DNA of 64,000 nucleotides, taken from the NCBI RefSeq assembly GCF_040548875.1, contig NZ_JBEPSJ010000001.1, forward strand, positions 682,001 through 746,000, given 5' to 3'. Within the stretch, counting starts at the first letter, position 1. Each line of letters starts with the position of its first letter. Under the pieces are notes generated by a model, which was not told where the DNA came from, searched no databases, and worked only from the letters and a program-made list of their open reading frames with translations. Below, piece after piece: positions 43,709-51,677 of this stretch. The translations under genes and the position numbers were made by a program. The stretch comes from Conyzicola nivalis_A (GTDB lineage: Bacteria > Actinomycetota > Actinomycetes > Actinomycetales > Microbacteriaceae).

Positions 43709-44727
43709 CGCCACCCGGCCGCCGGCGCCACGTGCTTCACGATGCTCTCGAGCAGCGCGGCGTTGTAGTCGACGCCCAGCTGGTTCGGCACCGTGACCAG
43801 CACCGTGTCGGCGGCCTGCACCGCGGCATCCCGAGCCAGCTCTGCCGCGATCACGTCGGGCTCTCCGATGAAACTGCGTCCGAAGCGGGCGAGGCCGCCG
43901 TCGAGGTGGCCCACCTGGTCTTTGCCCTCGATCTGGCCGCGCAGCCCGAAGTAGTTGCGGTCGGCATCGGAGACCAGCGGGATGATGCTGCGACTCACCG
44001 ATACACGCGGCTCGAAGGCGTGGCCCTGCTCCTTCCACTCGTCGCGGAAGATCTGGATCTGCTCGGCCTGCAGCTCGTCGAATGGAACTCCGGTGTCTTC
44101 GGTCAGCAGGGTCGAGCTCATCAGGTTCATGCCCTGCTCGGCTGCCCACTTGGCGGTGGCGCGCGTGCCGGAACCCCACCAGACGCGTTCGCTGAGCCCC
44201 GGAGACTGCGGGTCGATCGCGAGACCGCCGCCCATCCCACCGGTCATCGCCGGGTTGGCCTGAGCCACCGCGGCGCCGTCGATCGCCGCCCGGAAGATCG
44301 CGGTGTGCCTGCGGGCCTGGTCGGCATCCGTCTCGCCGTCGGCGGGTCCGTAGCCGAAGGACTCGTAGCCGCGCAGTGCCGTCTCCGGTGAGCCGCGGCT
44401 GAGCCCGAGCTGCAGGCGCCGGTTGCCGATGAGGTCGGTGATCGCCGCCTCCTCGGCCATATAGAGAGGGTTCTCGTAGCGCATGTCGATGACGCCGGTG
44501 CCGAGTTCGATCCGGCTCGTGCGGGCCGCCATCGCCGCCAGCAGCGGGAACGGTGAGGCGAACTGCGGCGCGAAGTGGTGCACGCGAACGTAGGCGCCGT
44601 CAACACCGACCTCTTCGGCGGCGACCGCGAGTTCGATCGTCTGCACGAGCGCGTCCTGCGCTGTGTGAACGAGCGAGCCCGGCACATCTTGGTAGTGGCC
44701 GAAAGAGAGAAATCCGATGCGCTTCAT
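43705..44727 (-). CDS. LLM-class flavin-dependent oxidoreductase
   Basis: 340 residues, bacterial luciferase-like TIM barrel using FMN or F420. It begins MKRIGFLSFGHYQDVPGS, with VRVHHFAPQFASPFPLLAA and LQLGLSRGSPETALRGYESF as core motifs. The substrate cannot be told. ATG 44727 is supported by the family start; TACGCT lies 9 nt upstream and no Shine-Dalgarno is seen. Confidence 0.9.
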   Translation of the reverse strand: MKRIGFLSFGHYQDVPGSLVHTAQDALVQTIELAVAAEEVGVDGAYVRVHHFAPQFASPFPLLAAMAARTSRIELGTGVIDMRYENPLYMAEEAAITDLIGNRRLQLGLSRGSPETALRGYESFGYGPADGETDADQARRHTAIFRAAIDGAAVAQANPAMTGGMGGGLAIDPQSPGLSERVWWGSGTRATAKWAAEQGMNLMSSTLLTEDTGVPFDELQAEQIQIFRDEWKEQGHAFEPRVSVSRSIIPLVSDADRNYFGLRGQIEGKDQVGHLDGGLARFGRSFIGEPDVIAAELARDAAVQAADTVLVTVPNQLGVDYNAALLESIVKHVAPAAGWR

Positions 44728-44811
44728 GATGGATGCAGCGTATCGCCGACACCTGCTATTCCCGATGCGTACGCATGGAGAACCGGATGGAACGGGTTTA
44801 CGATTGAGGTC

Positions 44812-45096
44812 ATGGCGAAGCAATTCAGCAACGAACCCGACGCCCGCCGCTACACCCTCCGCGACGGCGACAGCCTGCTGGCCACGGTCGACTACTCGAG
44901 CAACGGCAGCGCTATCTCATTCACACGCGCATTTACCTCCCCCGATCATCGGGGAAAGGGGCTCGCCGCAGAGATAGTCGAGTACGCCGTCGACGACGTG
45001 GAGACGACGAGCGAGCTGCGCATCGTCCCCATGTGCTGGTACGTCGGCGAGTGGTTCGACAAGCACCCCGAGCGCGCCAGCCTGCTGACGAGGTAG
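44812..45096 (+). CDS. Small GNAT-like acetyltransferase (YidJ/Gtn type)
   Basis: 94 residues. The short GNAT family motif is TRAFTSPDHRGKGLAAEIVE, followed by LRIVPMCWYVGEWFDKHPE, which matches the one-domain GNAT-like acetyl-CoA-binding proteins. TACGAT ends 7 nt before the ATG, and GAGGT lies between. The next gene starts 4 bp after the stop. Confidence 0.85.
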   Translation: MAKQFSNEPDARRYTLRDGDSLLATVDYSSNGSAISFTRAFTSPDHRGKGLAAEIVEYAVDDVETTSELRIVPMCWYVGEWFDKHPERASLLTR

Positions 45097-45100
45097 CCCG

Positions 45101-45730
45101 GTGCCCGCGAGATTCCGAGACCGGCTGGACGCCGGAACCAGACTCGCGGATGCGCTGCGAGGCTTCGAGGGACCGCAGACGATTGTCCTGGGGTTACCCC
45201 GTGGCGGCGTCCCGGTGGCCAGCCGCGTGGCGACCGCTCTCGGCGCTCCCTTGGACGTGCTCGCCGTGCGCAAGCTGGGAGGTCCGAGACATCCGGAATT
45301 CGCCGTCGGGGCGATCGGCGAGACCGACGTGCGGCTGGTCGACGCGGAGGCGGTGCGGCTCACCGGACTGCGCGACGACGAGCTCGCCGTAGTCGAGGCC
45401 GACGAGCGACTCGAACTCGCGCGTCGACTGCAGCTCTACCGCGGCGGGCGGCCCCGACTCGACCTGACCGGCAGGCGTGCGATCGTCGTCGACGACGGCG
45501 TGGCGACGGGAGCCACCGCCGCGGTCGCCTGCCGGGCGGCGCGGCGACTGGGCGCGACCGAGGTCGTGCTGGCGGTGCCGGTGGCCCCGCACGACTGGGA
45601 GTCGCCGCTCGCCGGCGAGGCGGACCGCTTCGTCGCGGTGATGACACCCCGCGACTTCTGGGCGGTGGGCCAGTGGTACGAGCGGTTCGACCAGACGACT
45701 GACGACGAGGTTGTGGCGCTTCTTGCCTGA
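45101..45730 (+). CDS. Phosphoribosyltransferase-domain protein
   Basis: 209 residues. The PRPP loop is RAIVVDDGVATGATAAVA; the N-terminal VLGLPRGGVPVASRVA and LDVLAVRKLGGPRHPEFAVG are typical of the stand-alone PRTase family often found with stress proteins. The reaction is unknown. GTG start with GAGG just upstream, 4 bp after the GNAT stop, so the two are co-transcribed. Confidence 0.9.
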   Translation: MPARFRDRLDAGTRLADALRGFEGPQTIVLGLPRGGVPVASRVATALGAPLDVLAVRKLGGPRHPEFAVGAIGETDVRLVDAEAVRLTGLRDDELAVVEADERLELARRLQLYRGGRPRLDLTGRRAIVVDDGVATGATAAVACRAARRLGATEVVLAVPVAPHDWESPLAGEADRFVAVMTPRDFWAVGQWYERFDQTTDDEVVALLA

Positions 45731-45775
45731 GCGCCGGATAGACTCGCCGCCAAGCGATGCGACGGAGGTGACGGG

Positions 45776-46462
45776 GTGACGGTGCTCGAGAATCCGACCG
45801 GATCGGTGTCGATCCCTGCCTCGTGGTACCCCTGTCCGGTCGATCCGCGGCTGTTGCGCTGGTGGGACGGCACGGTCTGGACCGCCCACACGATGGACGT
45901 CGCCGCGACGCCCGACGCCGTGGCCGAAGCGGTCGTCGAGGTGGCGGAGGCGGAGGCCCAGGTGGCCGCGTCCGTGCACGCCGCGTGGTCGCCCACGTTC
46001 GCGCGCGACGTGTTTTCACCCACCGAACGCAAACGCGATTTCGAGATGCCCGTGTACACACCGATGGGCACCGTCTCACGACCGAGCGAGTCGGAGATCC
46101 TCTACCTGCTCACGGGAACGAGCGCGACGACGATCTGGGTCTGGCTGCTGGCCGTCGTCCCGCTGGCGCAGGCGGGGGCGACCGCGCTCATCGCCGTGTC
46201 CCTCGACGGCTCGACCGATGGGGCGCCGTACGCCTGGGTGGGGCTGTCGCTGTTGCTCTACCCGCTGCTCGCCCACCTCGACGGTCGCGAGCTGCGGCGA
46301 CGCCGACTCGCGAGCGTCGCCGGTGCGTGGGGGCTGCTGCCGCCCGTCTACCTCTCCATCCGCGCCGCCCGAGCTGGTCGGTCGTCGGCCGGACCGCTCG
46401 TCACCTGGATCGTCCTCACTCTCGCGTGGGGCACGTCGGTCACGCTGAGCCTGCTGGCGTAG
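45776..46462 (+). CDS. DUF2510 membrane protein
   Basis: 228 residues. The N-terminal DUF2510 motif (ASWYPCPVDPRLLRWWDGTVWTAH pattern: W-Y-P...R-W-W-D-G..W) is followed by an Ala/Glu-rich linker and three TM helices (WVWLLAVVPLAQAGATAL; YAWVGLSLLLYPLLAHL; LVTWIVLTLAWGTSV). Function unknown; DUF2510 often precedes membrane domains in actinobacteria. GTG start with GGAGG 8 nt upstream. The M50 gene follows after 16 bp. Confidence 0.8.
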   Translation: MTVLENPTGSVSIPASWYPCPVDPRLLRWWDGTVWTAHTMDVAATPDAVAEAVVEVAEAEAQVAASVHAAWSPTFARDVFSPTERKRDFEMPVYTPMGTVSRPSESEILYLLTGTSATTIWVWLLAVVPLAQAGATALIAVSLDGSTDGAPYAWVGLSLLLYPLLAHLDGRELRRRRLASVAGAWGLLPPVYLSIRAARAGRSSAGPLVTWIVLTLAWGTSVTLSLLA

Positions 46463-46478
46463 CTGCGAGACTAGGACC

Positions 46479-47195
46479 ATCGATACTCTCACCGCCTTCT
46501 TCAGCGACCTGTTCACCCCCACCGCTCCGCTGGACATCTCACCGCTCGCGCTCGTCGCGATCGTCGCGGTCGCGGCGCTTCTGAGCGTCCCCCGCGTCAC
46601 GTGGCAATGGTTCGGACTCTTCGCCACCCTGGTGCACGAACTCGGCCACGCCTTCGCCGCGGTGTTGAGCGGCCGAGTGGTGCACGGCATCCGCATCCGG
46701 CGCAACCACTCGGGCGACGCCATGTCGAGCGGTCGCGGGGTCTTCGGCACGGTGCTCAGCGGCGTCTTCGGCTACCCGGCTCCGGCGATCGTGGGAGCTG
46801 CACTGTTGTGGAGCGTCTTCGCCGGGTTCACCGCGCCGGCGCTGCTCATCGGCGGAGTCATCCTCGTGCTCACCGTTCTCGTGATCCGCAACCTGTTCGG
46901 CGTGCTCGTGGTGCTGGCGTCCGCGGGCGTCGCGGCGCTTCTCTGGTTCTACGCCTCCCCCGAGACCCAGGGCTACGCCCTTCTCGTGCTGGGGGTGGCG
47001 CTGCTCGTCGGGTCTGTGCGCGGACTCGCGACCGTGGTCGGGGTCCACACGTCGAGGCGAGCCCAGCTGCAGACCTCAGACGCGTACCTGCTGTACAAGC
47101 GCACGGGCGTTCCCTCGCCGGTGTGGCTTGCGCTCTTCGCCGCGCTCATCGCCGCCAGCGTCGTGTTCGCGATGTGGAGCTACCTCTCGCGATAA
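46479..47195 (+). CDS. M50-family membrane metalloprotease, apparent ATC start
   Basis: 238 residues if read from ATC 46479. HELGH (His53-Glu54-His57) is the zinc motif and follows a TM helix (LALVAIVAVAALLSV); three or four more helices come after (VFGTVLSGVFGYPAPAIVG; LLIGGVILVLTVLVI). The first GTG (46632) would start right at the zinc motif and lose the first helix; no ATG or TTG exists upstream before an in-frame stop at 46446. The opening I-D-T-L-T-x-F lies 3 nt after AGGA. It may be a non-ATG start or a mutated ATG. Confidence 0.7.
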   Translation: MDTLTAFFSDLFTPTAPLDISPLALVAIVAVAALLSVPRVTWQWFGLFATLVHELGHAFAAVLSGRVVHGIRIRRNHSGDAMSSGRGVFGTVLSGVFGYPAPAIVGAALLWSVFAGFTAPALLIGGVILVLTVLVIRNLFGVLVVLASAGVAALLWFYASPETQGYALLVLGVALLVGSVRGLATVVGVHTSRRAQLQTSDAYLLYKRTGVPSPVWLALFAALIAASVVFAMWSYLSR

Positions 47196-47217
47196 CCCCC
47201 GTCTGCGGGGTTTGATT
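47196..47217 (+). terminator. Short rho-independent terminator after the M50 gene
   Basis: CCCCG-TCTG-CGGGG followed by TTTGATTT directly after the stop at 47195. The stem is only 5 bp of pure G-C. Confidence 0.55.
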
Positions 47218-47261
47218 TACCCTCACCACTCAATAGCATTGCTGAGAGTGGGGGGTGCGCG

Positions 47262-48181
47262 ATGACGGGGTTCGAGACGCGCACCGGCGTGCCCGCGGCC
47301 TGGTATCCGGACCCGCAGGGTCCGCCGTTGCTGCGATGGTGGGATGGCTCGGGGTGGACGCCGCAGACGATGGACCCGCGCAGCGCGGCACCGACCGCGT
47401 CCGACGAGTCCGTCTCCGTGCCCGTCGATTCGGCGGTCGAGGGCTCGGCAGCGCGGATCGTCGAACCTATACGTCGACCTACGTGCCGATGGCCGGGTCT
47501 GCGTCGACGCCTGCACGGCGCTCGACCTACGTCTCGATTCCACAGAACACCGGCAGCTCGCAGACGGGCCCCATCTGGTTTCTCGCGCTGTACCCGCTGA
47601 TCTCCGTCGTGGTCACGCTCGTGCTCGGCGCGATCGCCGGAGGGATGACCGGCGCCGTGCCGCAGTTCGCGGCCGGCGGGGCGTCGTTGATCGTCACCAT
47701 CATCCTGTGTTCGAGTGACAGCAGGCTGCTCAGGGAGCGCGGCTACCGGCCTCCGGGTTGGGGCTGGGGGTTCATCCCGATCGTCTACTTCATCCTGAGG
47801 CTCGTGCGCGTCGGCAAGGACTCGCTCTGGCCGTTCCTCGTCTGGGTCGGGCTGCAGGTGGTGCTCTGTGTGATCATCCTGTTGGCGGTGCTGTTGCCGC
47901 TGCTCGCGGGCGGCGCGTTCGACGGACCGATATCGCAGAGCGAGCGTGCCTCTCAGCTCACACCCGCAGGCATGGCCGAACAACTCGGCGCCGACCTGAC
48001 CGAGGCCGGTATCGACGTGACGAGTGCCGTGTGTCCTCCCCTGCCGTCGACCGACGCCGGCACCGAGGTGCAATGCCAGGTGGAGACCCCCACGAGCACG
48101 ATGTACGTCGTCGTCGCGGTCACGCCCAGCGAGCCCGGCACGGCATTCGTGGTCAACGGCGGCCGGGCAGTCGACAAATAG
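47262..48181 (+). pseudogene. DUF2510 membrane protein gene with a frameshift
   Basis: The N-terminal DUF2510 motif (AAWYPDPQGPPLLRWWDGSG) is read in the frame of ATG 47262, which has GAGAGTGGGGGG upstream. From about 47460 the coding frame changes, and the rest continues as STYVPMAGSASTP, two or three TM helices (WFLALYPLISVVVTLVLGAI; LWPFLVWVGLQVVLCVIILL) and a secreted C-terminal domain with two Cys (SAVCPPLPSTDAGTEVQCQV). One lost base near 47450-47470 explains it. No homopolymer or classical slippery site is present there. Confidence 0.75.
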
Positions 48182-48266
48182 CCGCGCGATCGTATCAAAG
48201 TCGTGATCGTAGTTCAGTAGCAGGTGCGGGATTGGCCGCCGCGATCACGAGCGGTTAGCGTGAGGC

Positions 48267-49724
48267 ATGGCCGAAATCGACGCGATAGTGGTGGGCTCCG
48301 GCCCCAACGGGCTGGCGGCGGCGGTGACGCTCGCCCGCGCCGGACTGAAGGTCGTGGTCTACGAGCGCAACTCCACCATCGGCGGCGGTTCGCGCACCGC
48401 CGAGCTCACCCTGCCGGGATTTCTGCACGACATCTGTTCGGCGGTGCACCCGATGGCTCTCGCCTCCGGATTCTTCCGCCGGTTCCAGCTCGACAAGCGG
48501 ATCACTCTGTCTGTGCCCGAGATCTCGTACGGGCACCCGCTCGACGGCGGACGCGCGGGCATCGCCTGGCGCGACATCGAACGAACCGCCGACGGCCTCG
48601 GAGTCGACGGTGCCGCGTGGAAACAGCTGATGGGACCGCTCGCCGCCAAGGCCGACCGGGTGGCACAGTTCACCGGCTCGCAGTTGTTGCAGGTTCCGCG
48701 CCATCCGCTCACCGTCGCAGCCTTCGGCCTGCGGGTCTTGGAACAGGGACTGCCCACCTGGAATCTCCGCTTCAGGGACGACGTGGCGCCGGCGATGCTC
48801 ACGGGGGTCGCGGCGCACTCGATCCGGCCGATGCCGAGCCTGTCGACCGCCGCTGCGGCACTGTCGCTCGGCACCTACGCGCATGCTCGCGGCTGGCCCA
48901 TCCCCATCGGCGGAAGCCAGTCGATCATCGACGCGCTCGCCGACGACCTGCGCGCGCACGGCGGCGAGATCATCACGGACACGGAGATCCAGTCGCTCGA
49001 CGACCTCCCGGACTCGACAGCGGTGCTGCTCGACGTGAGCGCGAAGGCCCTCCTGCGGATCGCCACGCTGCCGCCCAGCTACGTGCGCCGGGTGGAGCGG
49101 TTCAGCTTCGGCAATGCCGTGGCCAAGGTCGACTTCGCCCTCTCCGGCCCGGTGCCGTGGGCCAACGACGACCTGCGGCGCGCGGGCACGCTCCACGTGG
49201 GCGGTACCCGTGCGGAGATCGCGGGAAGCGAGGCGGATGTCGCGGCCGGGCGTCACAGCGACAACCCCTACGTTCTCGTCGCCCAGCCGTCGCTCGCCGA
49301 CCCGAGCCGCGCTCCCGCCGGAGCGCACGTGCTGTGGGCCTACACGCACGTGCCACGCAACTCGCACCTCGACCAGACCGAGGCGATCACCCGGCAGATC
49401 GAACGATTCGCTCCCGGGTTCCGCGACGTGATCCTCGCCTCCTCGAGTCTCAGCGCGCAGGACATGGAGAACCACAACCCGAACTACGTCGGCGGCGACA
49501 TCGCCTCCGGCACGGCCAGCGTGCGCCAGTTGCTCGCCCGCCCCGTGCTCTCCCCCGAGCCGTGGCGGACGCCAGCGCCCGGTGTCTACCTCTGCTCGTC
49601 GTCGACCCCGCCCGGACCCGGCGTGACCGGCCTGCCCGGCTACTACGCGGCGCGCAGCGCTCTCGCGAACGAGTTCGGCATCACCGCCGCGCCGTCACTC
49701 GCAATCCACCAACCCGCACTGTAA
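48267..49724 (+). CDS. FAD-dependent oxidoreductase, phytoene desaturase-like
   Basis: 485 residues. N-terminal dinucleotide motif VVGSGPNGLAAAVTLARAG, with the Glu of YERNSTIGGGSRT holding ribose; C-terminal GPGVTGLPGYYAARSAL is the second FAD motif. It belongs to the NAD(P)/FAD amine-oxidase/CrtI-like group, but no carotenoid genes adjoin. TAGCGT ends 5 nt before the ATG with GAGG between. An SRPBCC gene and a membrane gene follow within 10 bp each. Confidence 0.9.
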   Translation: MAEIDAIVVGSGPNGLAAAVTLARAGLKVVVYERNSTIGGGSRTAELTLPGFLHDICSAVHPMALASGFFRRFQLDKRITLSVPEISYGHPLDGGRAGIAWRDIERTADGLGVDGAAWKQLMGPLAAKADRVAQFTGSQLLQVPRHPLTVAAFGLRVLEQGLPTWNLRFRDDVAPAMLTGVAAHSIRPMPSLSTAAAALSLGTYAHARGWPIPIGGSQSIIDALADDLRAHGGEIITDTEIQSLDDLPDSTAVLLDVSAKALLRIATLPPSYVRRVERFSFGNAVAKVDFALSGPVPWANDDLRRAGTLHVGGTRAEIAGSEADVAAGRHSDNPYVLVAQPSLADPSRAPAGAHVLWAYTHVPRNSHLDQTEAITRQIERFAPGFRDVILASSSLSAQDMENHNPNYVGGDIASGTASVRQLLARPVLSPEPWRTPAPGVYLCSSSTPPGPGVTGLPGYYAARSALANEFGITAAPSLAIHQPAL

Positions 49725-49733
49725 GGACCCGCA

Positions 49734-50183
49734 ATGTCGACCAACGTCCGTGTCATGAACTGCTCGCCCGAAGACGTCTTCGCGGTGCTGGCCGACGGAT
49801 GGCTCTTTCCGACCTGGGTGGTCGGCGCCTCCCGCATGCGAGACGTGGATGCCGCGTGGCCGCAGGTCGGCTCGAAACTGCAGCACTCGTTCGGGGTATG
49901 GCCCGCGCTCATCAACGACGAGACCACCGTGCTCGAGTACGACCCGCCGCGGCGCCTGGTCATCCAGCCGAAAGGCTGGCCCATCGGCGAGGCGCGTGTC
50001 ACCCTCGAGGTGAAGCGACGACCCAAGGGCTGCGTGGTGCGCATCACCGAAGAGGCGGTCGAGGGGCCGGGTTCGTTCGTGCCGAAGCCCGTTCTCGATG
50101 TTCCGCTGTTCATCCGCAACGTCGAGACCCTGCGCCGTCTGGCCTACATCGCCGAGGGCAAGAGCGACAACGGCGAGGTGTGA
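49734..50183 (+). CDS. SRPBCC (START-like) family protein
   Basis: 149 residues. N-terminal SPEDVFAVLADGWLFPTWVVG and the central WPALINDETTVLEYDPPRRL, ending in a long helix, give the polyketide-cyclase/START fold that binds hydrophobic ligands. It starts 9 bp after the FAD oxidoreductase, so it may present or bind its substrate. TAAGGA precedes the ATG. Confidence 0.88.
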   Translation: MSTNVRVMNCSPEDVFAVLADGWLFPTWVVGASRMRDVDAAWPQVGSKLQHSFGVWPALINDETTVLEYDPPRRLVIQPKGWPIGEARVTLEVKRRPKGCVVRITEEAVEGPGSFVPKPVLDVPLFIRNVETLRRLAYIAEGKSDNGEV

Positions 50184-50184
50184 C

Positions 50185-50490
50185 ATGGTCGACGACGACC
50201 CAACCAAGGTGCGCAACCAGCCGGCGTTGACCACGTCGCGCGGGCTCGAATGGCTCGTGATCGGCGGCATCTCCGCCGTGTTGTGCGTCGGCGTGCTGCT
50301 GTTGCAGGCGCCGACCGACCCGCTCGTCGCGGTCGGCGGGTCGGTTGTCGTCGCGGCGCTGTTCGTCGCGATGATCGTGGTGCGCTACGCCGTGACACCT
50401 CTGCGTCGGCGACTCGGCCTCCTCGCTGCGCTCCTCGGCGTCATGCTCGTCGTCACCATCGCCGCGCTGCTCGTCGTGCTTCTGGCCTGA
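50185..50490 (+). CDS. Small three-helix membrane protein
   Basis: 101 residues with three TM helices (WLVIGGISAVLCVGVLLL; VAVGGSVVVAALFVAMIVV; LGLLAALLGVMLVVTIAALL). Not recognised. It starts 1 bp after the SRPBCC stop with GGCGAGG upstream, hence the third gene of this operon; convergent with the SDR gene. Confidence 0.78.
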   Translation: MVDDDPTKVRNQPALTTSRGLEWLVIGGISAVLCVGVLLLQAPTDPLVAVGGSVVVAALFVAMIVVRYAVTPLRRRLGLLAALLGVMLVVTIAALLVVLLA

Positions 50491-50502
50491 TCCGGCTTCC
50501 GC

Positions 50503-51501
50503 TCAGCGACGCTTGGTCACGACGCTGGCGACGGCGGCGCCGAGGGTTGCGACGGTCGCCGCGCCTATGCCCCAGGCGAGGCCGCGGTTTCTGATCGCCC
50601 ACACCTGCGGCGAGACCGAATGTGCCTGGTCGCTGAAGATGCCGGTCGAACCGTGGTCACCAGCGACGGGCGCGTAGAGGTTGTTCGGCAGCATGGGCTC
50701 CGACTTCTCCGGGGCCTGCTGGCCGTCGTATGCCGTCTTGGCCATGAACCAGTCGAGAAAACCGGCTCCGAAGCGGTTGCCGAGCACCGTCGCGACCGTG
50801 GGCTCGCCGACCCAGGTGCGACGGCGGGGCTTCTCGGCGACGGCGGCGATCGCGCGCGCCCCCACCTCGGGCTCGAAGATCGGGGCGACGGGCATCGGAT
50901 GATGCGGCAGCTGCGACTTCACCCAGTTGAACTGGATGGTGTTGAGGGCGGGCATGTCGACGGTCGAGATCTTCACCGCGCTGCCGTTGTGGATGAGCTC
51001 GGTCGTCACAGATTCGGTGAAGCCCTGAACGGCGTGCTTCGCGGCGCAGTAGGCGGCCTGGAGCGGGATGCCGCGGTGCGCGAGCGCCGAACCGACCTGG
51101 ATGACGTGACCGTTGTTGCGGGGAACCATGCGGCTCAGCGCCGCGCGCGTTCCGTTGACGAAGCCGAAGTAGTTGACCTGGGTCGCGCGTTCGAAGTCGG
51201 CCGGATCCGTGCTCAGGAACTCGCCGAACACGCCGACCATGGCGCCGTTCACCCAGAGCTCGATCGGTCCGAGCTCGGACTCGACGCGATCGGCCGCGCG
51301 CTCGACGGCCTCTCGGTCCGAGACATCCGTCGACACGCCGATGGCGCGCTGCCCGAGTGCCTCGACGTCGGCGACCGCACCGGCCAGTCCGTCTTCGCCC
51401 CGGGCGAGGATCGCGACGTCCCAACCGCCCGCTGCCAGCTCTCGGATCACTGCTCGGCCGAGGCCCGCGGAGCCTCCGGTGACGACTGCGACTCTGCTCA
51501 T
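50503..51501 (-). CDS. SDR-family oxidoreductase with C-terminal membrane anchor
   Basis: 332 residues. Cofactor motif VTGGSAGLGRAV and catalytic YCAAK are intact, with Ser in QVGSALAHRG. About 80 extra residues follow the SDR core and end in one TM helix (LAWGIGAATVATLGAAVASV) and KRR, so the enzyme is probably membrane-bound. AAGGAG is 5 nt before ATG 51501. The substrate is unknown, perhaps a lipid. Confidence 0.88.
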   Translation of the reverse strand: MSRVAVVTGGSAGLGRAVIRELAAGGWDVAILARGEDGLAGAVADVEALGQRAIGVSTDVSDREAVERAADRVESELGPIELWVNGAMVGVFGEFLSTDPADFERATQVNYFGFVNGTRAALSRMVPRNNGHVIQVGSALAHRGIPLQAAYCAAKHAVQGFTESVTTELIHNGSAVKISTVDMPALNTIQFNWVKSQLPHHPMPVAPIFEPEVGARAIAAVAEKPRRRTWVGEPTVATVLGNRFGAGFLDWFMAKTAYDGQQAPEKSEPMLPNNLYAPVAGDHGSTGIFSDQAHSVSPQVWAIRNRGLAWGIGAATVATLGAAVASVVTKRR

Positions 51502-51677
51502 GGTGTCTCCTTCGTAGGGGCGAACTCCCACCCTACGAACGAGCACCGGGATCGAGACATCCGCTGCGCGGGCTTGACCGGCGCCCGTCGGTGTGCCGTG
51601 TCGGCGCGAGCCGTCGGCACCTACGACTAGCGGCGGCGGCCGACCTGCGACACCGGTCCGCTTACGGCAATTGCCCC

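Noticed and set aside
47440..47475. Programmed ribosomal frameshift in the DUF2510 gene
   Set aside because: No X-XXY-YYZ slippery heptamer and no obvious downstream pseudoknot; decay or error is simpler.
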